Assembly: GCF_008831285.2 (NCBI RefSeq)
Contig: NW_022204899.1
Span: 1 to 33,377, forward strand
Reading direction: 5' to 3'
DNA from: Nymphaea colorata
Taxonomy: Eukaryota > Streptophyta > Magnoliopsida > Nymphaeales > Nymphaeaceae
Length of the DNA: 33,377 nt
Made by a program: the position numbers and the translations under genes. Below, in pieces: positions 32,588 through 33,377 of the stretch; the first letter of the stretch is position 1; every line of letters starts with the position of its first letter. A model generated the notes under the pieces. The model had not been told where the DNA came from, did no database searches, and was given only the letters and a program-made list of their open reading frames with translations.

Positions 32588-32899
32588 ATGATGCAAAGAC
32601 TCACCCAAAGACTTCTCAGAAACTACAATGTGATTTACCAGCCAACATCCCCAGGAGTCAAGGCTCAGATCTCATACACAAGCTAAGCTGGCAACAACTA
32701 ATACCGAGTGATTGATGCCGGAATCTACACAGACTTCCCCACCCCGGCCAACGACGCACTGATCACAGTTTGGGTCTATAACGGTCTGATCATTGCGGTT
32801 CCAAGCACGAAGATTCATCACAAGGCTGGCTTGGACACTCTCTTTGCCACCTGGTTCCCTGTTGGACCATTTGGAACATTCAAGCTGGCTGAAGTGTGA
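32588..32899 (+). CDS. Small tandem-array protein, unknown, possible mitochondrial presequence
   Basis: Complete 103-codon frame, ATG 32588 to TGA 32897-32899, with two in-frame reassigned codons (TSEAGNNEYRV). N-terminus MMQRLTQRLLRNYN is Arg-rich and amphipathic with no acidic residue, like a mitochondrial targeting peptide. The rest is beta-like and aromatic: VIDAGIYTDFPTPANDALIT, VWVYNGLIIAVPSTKIHHKA, ATWFPVGPFGTFKLAEV. No family recognised. Copies lie before (decayed) and after it. Confidence 0.7.
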
Positions 32900-33191
32900 T
32901 CCATTCAATCCATATCATTCTTAATCACTCTTAATCAGTCTTTCATCGATAAATCTATTTCTTTTCTGGCTCTATGTGTAAAATGCAATTTTTTGTGTTT
33001 TATTATTCCTTTATTCTTTTCAAGATCATATGAAGTCTTCAGGAAAAAATATTTATGAAGAAAAAATTCACCTTCGCAGTGTCTTGGCTGTGGCTCACTT
33101 GATTTGATGGTTTTCTTATAGATGCTTTTGTAGGTAAACATAAGATCAGTCAGTCATTTTATTTGATATTCAAAATATATAAGGCATATGA

Positions 33192-33299
33192 AAATTTGGG
33201 CAGAATGTGATGAATTGTGATGATTCGACAGCTTTTCCTCAACTTTTTCGCAGGAGATCGGTATTGAATGGAAAAGCTGTATTAATAAAAGTTGTTTGA
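33192..33299 (+). pseudogene. Second glutaredoxin-like fragment
   Basis: Open segment ending TGA 33297-33299, reading DDSTAFPQLFRRRSVLNGKA then VLIKVV. It is clearly related to the fragment at 32316-32551 (shared FPQLF, RSVLN/KSVLN and LIKVV) and retains the Asn-Gly of glutaredoxins. The frame is closed upstream by a TGA near 33189, so only the C-terminal part is present. Confidence 0.4.
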
Positions 33300-33336
33300 T
33301 TTGCTTTATAATTGATTTTGGATACATTTTTCAAAG

Positions 33337-33377
33337 ATGATGCACAGACTCACCCAAAGACTCATCAGAAACTACAA
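33337..33377 (+). CDS. Next copy of the tandem small gene, cut by window edge
   Basis: Starts MMHRLTQRLIRNY, nearly identical to the intact copy (MMQRLTQRLLRNY), in the same position after the shared spacer. Only 13 codons are visible before the window ends. Confidence 0.65.
   Translation, partial: MMHRLTQRLIRNY

Larger units (their letters stand above)
32485..33377. repeat. Tandem repeat, period about 749 bp, 1.2 copies visible
   Basis: The stretch from about 32486 to 32634 recurs at about 33234 to 33377 with close similarity, covering the end of the glutaredoxin-like fragment, the spacer (ATTAATAAAAGTTGTTTGAT is shared) and the first codons of the small gene. The second copy is cut by the window edge. 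This shows a tandem gene array that continues beyond the window. Confidence 0.85.

Noticed and set aside
1-33377. CRISPR arrays, insertion sequences, tRNA or rRNA genes
   Set aside because: No spaced direct repeats, transposase motifs, tRNA T-loop patterns or rRNA cores seen; the genome is eukaryotic.

Overview
The window is one end of a macronuclear chromosome of a ciliate, most likely a peritrich (Oligohymenophorea). Positions 1-92 are telomeric CCCCAA repeats. UAA and UAG occur in frame in nearly every gene, and every convincing gene ends in UGA. The reassigned codons read as glutamate, not glutamine: UAG (20128-20130) sits at the invariant Glu of the kinase APE motif, and UAG (19801-19803) at the conserved Glu of the kinase C-lobe EAL motif. 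UAA/UAG = Glu with UGA as the only stop is the peritrich nuclear code. The far edge of the window is not a chromosome end. Naive ORF calling under the standard code breaks almost every gene here.

Introns are tiny and nearly fixed in length. I could place about 24 introns of exactly 20 nt, mostly of the form GTAC-pyrimidines-CAG, plus a few of 17-23 nt. A 20-nt intron always shifts the frame, so genes look frameshifted until the introns are removed. Separately, several genes (DNA polymerase alpha, tubby-like, TBC1D31-like, RBR ligase, GSK3-like, bL35m) need one extra base at points where no intron fits. All these defects go in the same direction, which suggests residual single-base deletions in the sequence.

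Layout. 0.1-2.6 kb: a subtelomeric ciliary SAXO-like gene (-), then a coiled-coil/adaptin-appendage protein (+). 2.7-8.6 kb: a probably inactive calpain-like protein (-), an Ariadne-type RBR E3 ligase (+) and a WD40-TBC protein like TBC1D31 (+). 8.7-15.2 kb: DNA polymerase alpha catalytic subunit (-), an unknown basic protein (+), and PP2A methylesterase PPME1 (-). 15.3-20.8 kb: a tubby-like protein (-), mitochondrial ribosomal protein bL35 (+), VPS53 (-) and a GSK3-like kinase (-). 20.8-22.6 kb: an AT-rich stretch with three small unknown minus-strand genes. 22.7-27.8 kb, all minus: mRNA cap guanine-N7 methyltransferase, a LisH-CTLH-WD40 protein (WDR26-like), an unknown gene, and a secreted serine carboxypeptidase. 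28.1-31.7 kb: a disordered unknown (+), a Qb SNARE (-), a SHAQKYF-type Myb factor (+) and a stand-alone TRPM-type SLOG/LSDAT protein (-). 31.9-33.4 kb: a tandem array (period about 749 bp) of a small unknown gene, with a decayed first copy and glutaredoxin-like fragments between copies.

The genes are mainly unrelated housekeeping, trafficking and ciliary functions at very high density (gaps mostly 50-300 bp); I see no operon. The most novel signals are a 23-bp AGGT-containing tandem duplication in the cap methyltransferase that looks like a newborn intron, the stand-alone SLOG protein, the tandem array at the right edge, the catalytically dead calpain-like protein, and the subtelomeric gene whose frame stays open into the telomere.
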